Source of the DNA: JAGVSR01 sp046074825
Lineage (GTDB): Bacteria; Pseudomonadota; Alphaproteobacteria; Rhizobiales; Hyphomicrobiaceae
Direction: 5' to 3'
Assembly: GCA_046074825.1 (NCBI GenBank)
Contig: JBJTOZ010000094.1
Location: 1 to 7,729, forward strand
Length of the DNA: 7,729 nucleotides
Part shown: in pieces, positions 6,026-7,729 of the stretch
How the letters are laid out: each line of letters starts with the position of its first letter
Position numbering within the stretch: position 1 is the first letter of the stretch
Notes under the pieces: generated by a model
What the model was told of the DNA's origin: nothing
Databases searched by the model: none
The model's input: the letters and a program-made list of their open reading frames with translations, nothing else
Position numbers and translations under genes: made by a program

Positions 6026-6391
6026 ATGCTCAAGTGGATCATTACTACGGCTATCGTACTAGCCGCTCCAGTCGCTGCACAGGCTCAAGATGTGGAAGCT
6101 GGAAAAGGTGTGTTTAAAAAATGCCAAGCCTGCCATCAACTCGGGAAAAATGCTTTAGGGCATAATCTCCAGTGTGTGATCGGTCGGAAAGCTGGCTCTG
6201 TTGCTGACTTTGCTGGATATTCTGAGGCCATGAAGATTGCAGGTTTCAATTGGGAAGATGAGAAGTTCTTAGCTTACATTGAAAATCCAAAAGGTGTTGT
6301 CGCCGGCAACAAAATGATTTTTGCAGGTATTAAGGATGCAACAGAGCGCCAAAATTTATTGGCGTACCTTAAGACTGAATGTCCAAAGTAA
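6026..6391 (+). CDS. Secreted class I (mitochondrial-type/c2-like) cytochrome c
   Basis: This is a small periplasmic haem protein for electron transfer. The 121-residue precursor has a Sec signal peptide (MLKWIITTAIVLAAPVAAQA, probable cut after Ala20), the haem site CQACH at Cys33, Cys36 and His37, and a sixth-ligand candidate Met97 in GNKMIFAGI, followed by a final helix NLLAYLK. Two features are odd. The near-invariant proline of the GPxL segment is His46 (GHNL), and there are two extra cysteines, Cys50 and Cys119. The start is ATG 6026, because GGGAGGA at 6011-6017 lies 8 nt upstream; an in-frame TTG at 6020 is too close. Standing after the pqq operon, it could receive electrons from a PQQ dehydrogenase. 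It is much shorter than typical MxaG/XoxG cytochromes, so that partner role is unproven. Confidence 0.93.
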   Translation: MLKWIITTAIVLAAPVAAQAQDVEAGKGVFKKCQACHQLGKNALGHNLQCVIGRKAGSVADFAGYSEAMKIAGFNWEDEKFLAYIENPKGVVAGNKMIFAGIKDATERQNLLAYLKTECPK

Positions 6392-6410
6392 ACTTTTAAA
6401 TAATTTAGTT

Positions 6411-6450
6411 AAAAAAGCGCCATTGGAATTTTTACCAATGGCGCTTTTTT
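6411..6450. terminator. Bidirectional intrinsic terminator between cytochrome c and folK
   Basis: GCGCCATTGG at 6417-6426 pairs perfectly with CCAATGGCGC at 6435-6444 around an eight-base loop. Six A residues (6411-6416) precede it and six T residues (6445-6450) follow it, so the full arms are 16 nt. It works in both directions, ending the cytochrome message rightward and the phhB-folK message leftward, which fits the convergent gene layout exactly. Confidence 0.95.
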
Positions 6451-6459
6451 AGTCTCACC

Positions 6460-6936
6460 CTAGATTGGCATAACATCTGAAACATCAATCTTTGTTTTCA
6501 AGATTGAAACATCTTGCCCGCGAATTTTCAAAAGTGGCGCAATTTCGTTCAAAGGCACAAGTACAAACCCTCTCTCCTCGATGTAGGGATGGGGTATCTT
6601 TAAAGTGGGAGTGTTTATTATTTCATCTCGATAAACTAAAATATCTATATCAATCACACGAGGTCCCCATTTTATTTCACGCTCGCGTCCCATGCGACTT
6701 TCAATATCAAGGCAACGTTTAAGCAAAGAATGGGCGTCGAGTTTCGTTGTGATAGCTGCAACAGCATTAACAAACCAATCTTGCTCACGAATGCCCCAAG
6801 GGGCAGATTTATAAAGGCTCGAGATTTTTTGAAGGTCGATATCTTTGCAATCTTCCAACAGTTTAAGCGCTTCGTGAATATTGGATATTTTATCCCCTTT
6901 ATTGGATCCAAGGCCTATGAGAGCATCCCATTGCAT
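6460..6936 (-). CDS. folK: 2-amino-4-hydroxy-6-hydroxymethyldihydropteridine pyrophosphokinase (HPPK)
   Basis: FolK transfers pyrophosphate from ATP to 6-hydroxymethyl-dihydropterin, making the activated pterin that is joined to an arylamine for folate and, in H4MPT-containing methylotrophs, probably also for methanopterin. The 158 residues are a complete HPPK: ALIGLGSNKGDK at the N-terminus (5-16), SSLYKSAPWGIREQDWFVNAV (39-59), the signature KWGPRVIDIDIL (89-100) with magnesium ligands Asp96 and Asp98, and IPHPYIEERGFVLVPLNEIAP. It lies 37 nt after phhB on the same strand and ends at the bidirectional terminator. Start ATG 6936 has only a weak GAAG in front. Its nearness to mptG suggests a role in the H4MPT branch, but the sequence alone cannot tell this from folate. 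Confidence 0.97.
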   Translation of the reverse strand: MQWDALIGLGSNKGDKISNIHEALKLLEDCKDIDLQKISSLYKSAPWGIREQDWFVNAVAAITTKLDAHSLLKRCLDIESRMGREREIKWGPRVIDIDILVYRDEIINTPTLKIPHPYIEERGFVLVPLNEIAPLLKIRGQDVSILKTKIDVSDVMPI

Positions 6937-6973
6937 TCTTCATTCACAACTTAACAAATTAATTTTTTCATAA

Positions 6974-7351
6974 TTAATCATATTTGATATATGCAAATCG
7001 CAGATCAGTAGGTGTCCCCTCTAAGGAACTATTTTTCTCTTTCGCGGGTTGCCAGAAAACTACCTCCTCAATTTTGCGAGCCAAAGCTAAATCCTTGTCC
7101 GTAATTCCTTTTGCTGTATGTGTCATTAGTCGAACCTCAACCCATGCATAAGAAGCTGTGATATCCGGATGATGCCATGCAGCTTCAGCAAGATGGCCAA
7201 CTGTATTTATGACCATTAAAGTTCCCTTCCAACTATTTGTCTTGTAGGTCCGCCTTATCCAACCATCTTCAAGACGCCAGCTGGGGAGATTTTGCTGGAG
7301 CCAATTTGTAACTTCAGCCTCAGACATGGGTTTTTCGCGATTTGTCGACAT
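6974..7351 (-). CDS. phhB: Pterin-4a-carbinolamine dehydratase family protein
   Basis: Members of this family dehydrate 4a-hydroxy-tetrahydropterins and regenerate dihydropterin. The 125-residue protein has the family active-site pattern Glu56, His60-His61-Pro62, Tyr68, His78 and Asp87 (EAAWHHPD, then THTAKGITDKD). It runs about 20-25 residues past the usual end, finishing in LRFAYIKYD. Start ATG 7351 is supported by GAGGAG about 9 nt upstream (complement of roughly 7361-7366); Met9 is a less likely alternative. No phenylalanine hydroxylase neighbour is seen. Instead it is linked to folK and divergent from mptG, which points to pterin synthesis for H4MPT/folate rather than amino-acid hydroxylation. 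That assignment is inference from context. Confidence 0.94.
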   Translation of the reverse strand: MSTNREKPMSEAEVTNWLQQNLPSWRLEDGWIRRTYKTNSWKGTLMVINTVGHLAEAAWHHPDITASYAWVEVRLMTHTAKGITDKDLALARKIEEVVFWQPAKEKNSSLEGTPTDLRFAYIKYD

Positions 7352-7483
7352 GAAGACCTTCTCCTCTTTAATAAAATTCTCTCAAAAAGATTGACTTTTC
7401 GACATTGAGCGTAGATCGAGGTGAGTGCCACTTCAAGAGCTTAACCAAAAAACATCGCGTATTAGATTTATAAGATTTTGTAT
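7352..7483. promoter_or_regulatory. Divergent promoter region between phhB and mptG
   Basis: These 132 bases lie between two head-to-head genes and must carry both promoters unless mptG is transcribed otherwise. TTGACT at 7391-7396 is a good -35 match on the plus strand, but the only nearby -10 candidate, TAGATC at 7412-7417, is at a short 15-nt spacing. No Shine-Dalgarno sequence is apparent directly ahead of mptG. On the minus strand the phhB ribosome-binding site is strong. No clear operator palindrome is seen. Confidence 0.35.
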
Positions 7484-7729
7484 ATGTCCACCTTAAAGGC
7501 TCTCGCTGCCCATGTTACAGCTCCTGCGCGACTGCATTTGGGATTTATAGATTTAAATGGTTCTCTGGGTCGCAAGTATGGTTCTATCGGACTTGCTTTA
7601 AATGCGCCAAGAACAAAATTGGTTCTTAGTAATGCAGAGCGCTATTCTGCAATCGGAGAGGACAGTGTAAGAGCATTAAAAATTCTGGAATCTTCTGGAG
7701 CCCACCATACTCCAACAGAGGCTTATAAG
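7484..7729 (+). CDS. mptG: Beta-ribofuranosylaminobenzene 5'-phosphate synthase (beta-RFAP synthase), N-terminal part
   Basis: Beta-RFAP synthase condenses p-hydroxybenzoate or p-aminobenzoate with PRPP, losing CO2, to start the arylamine half of tetrahydromethanopterin; it is a GHMP-kinase-fold enzyme. Only 82 residues are in the window, open to the right edge. The diagnostic N-terminus is present: VTAPARLHLGFIDLNGSLGR (11-30), followed by KYGSIGLALNAP (31-42), the pattern that separates beta-RFAP synthases from other GHMP proteins. The start is ATG 7484; no ribosome-binding site stands out. In bacteria this gene occurs mainly in organisms with the H4MPT-linked formaldehyde oxidation pathway, so with the pqq operon it argues for methylotrophy. 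Confidence 0.9.
   Translation, partial: MSTLKALAAHVTAPARLHLGFIDLNGSLGRKYGSIGLALNAPRTKLVLSNAERYSAIGEDSVRALKILESSGAHHTPTEAYK

Noticed and set aside
6492..6954. Plus-strand open frames opposite folK (6492-6722 and 6730-6954)
   Set aside because: They are antisense to the complete HPPK gene and show no motif.
6957..6978. AT-only inverted repeat ATTAAT...ATTAAT between phhB and folK
   Set aside because: Six AT pairs in an AT-rich spacer are expected by chance, and the stem overlaps the phhB stop without a terminator pattern.
1..7729. CRISPR arrays, insertion sequences, tRNA or rRNA genes
   Set aside because: No regularly spaced repeats, no transposase frames or terminal repeats, and no cloverleaf-like segments were found on reading both strands.

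Overview
The window reads as part of the chromosome of an AT-leaning (moderate GC) alphaproteobacterium that is probably a methylotroph or at least able to oxidise C1 or alcohol substrates. This rests on two things seen together: a complete pqqABCDE operon, which makes the PQQ cofactor of periplasmic methanol/alcohol dehydrogenases, and the start of a beta-RFAP synthase gene (mptG), a committed enzyme of tetrahydromethanopterin (H4MPT) synthesis. The family-level calls are firm; the exact lineage cannot be fixed from this sequence.

Layout. Positions 1-2050 (minus strand) hold a siroheme/sulfite-reduction unit: cobA (uroporphyrinogen-III C-methyltransferase) followed 11 nt later by cysJ (sulfite reductase flavoprotein), which starts at a TTG and runs off the left edge. 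Positions 2051-2445 are a long AT-rich divergent intergenic region. Positions 2446-5856 (plus strand) carry pqqA, B, C, D and E. pqqC overlaps pqqB by 4 nt, pqqD follows after 2 nt and pqqE after 17 nt. pqqA is separated from pqqB by a 117-nt leader that can form three successive hairpins: a bulged stem, a strong GC-rich terminator-like stem with a T tract, and a 9-bp stem whose right arm contains the pqqB ATG. Positions 5857-6025 hold a hairpin after pqqE and a pair of CTGTTCAG direct repeats with an 11-bp period, ahead of a gene for a secreted class I cytochrome c (6026-6391). A symmetric A-stem-T terminator at 6411-6450 separates this gene from the convergent phhB-folK pair on the minus strand (7351-6460). 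mptG starts divergently at 7484 and runs off the right edge.

How the genes fit together. PqqA is the peptide precursor whose conserved Glu and Tyr become PQQ. PqqE cross-links them using PqqD as peptide chaperone, PqqB and PqqC complete oxidation and ring closure, and a protease is needed but is not encoded here. The cytochrome may take electrons from a PQQ enzyme, which is inference. folK supplies the activated pterin used for folate and H4MPT, phhB is a pterin dehydratase family member, and mptG makes the sugar-phosphate side of H4MPT, so the right end looks like a pterin/H4MPT locus. The most interesting signals are the stacked RNA elements between pqqA and pqqB, the 11-bp-period repeats ahead of the cytochrome, the atypical cytochrome itself, and a PqqB lacking two of the three cysteines of the family's N-terminal metal site.
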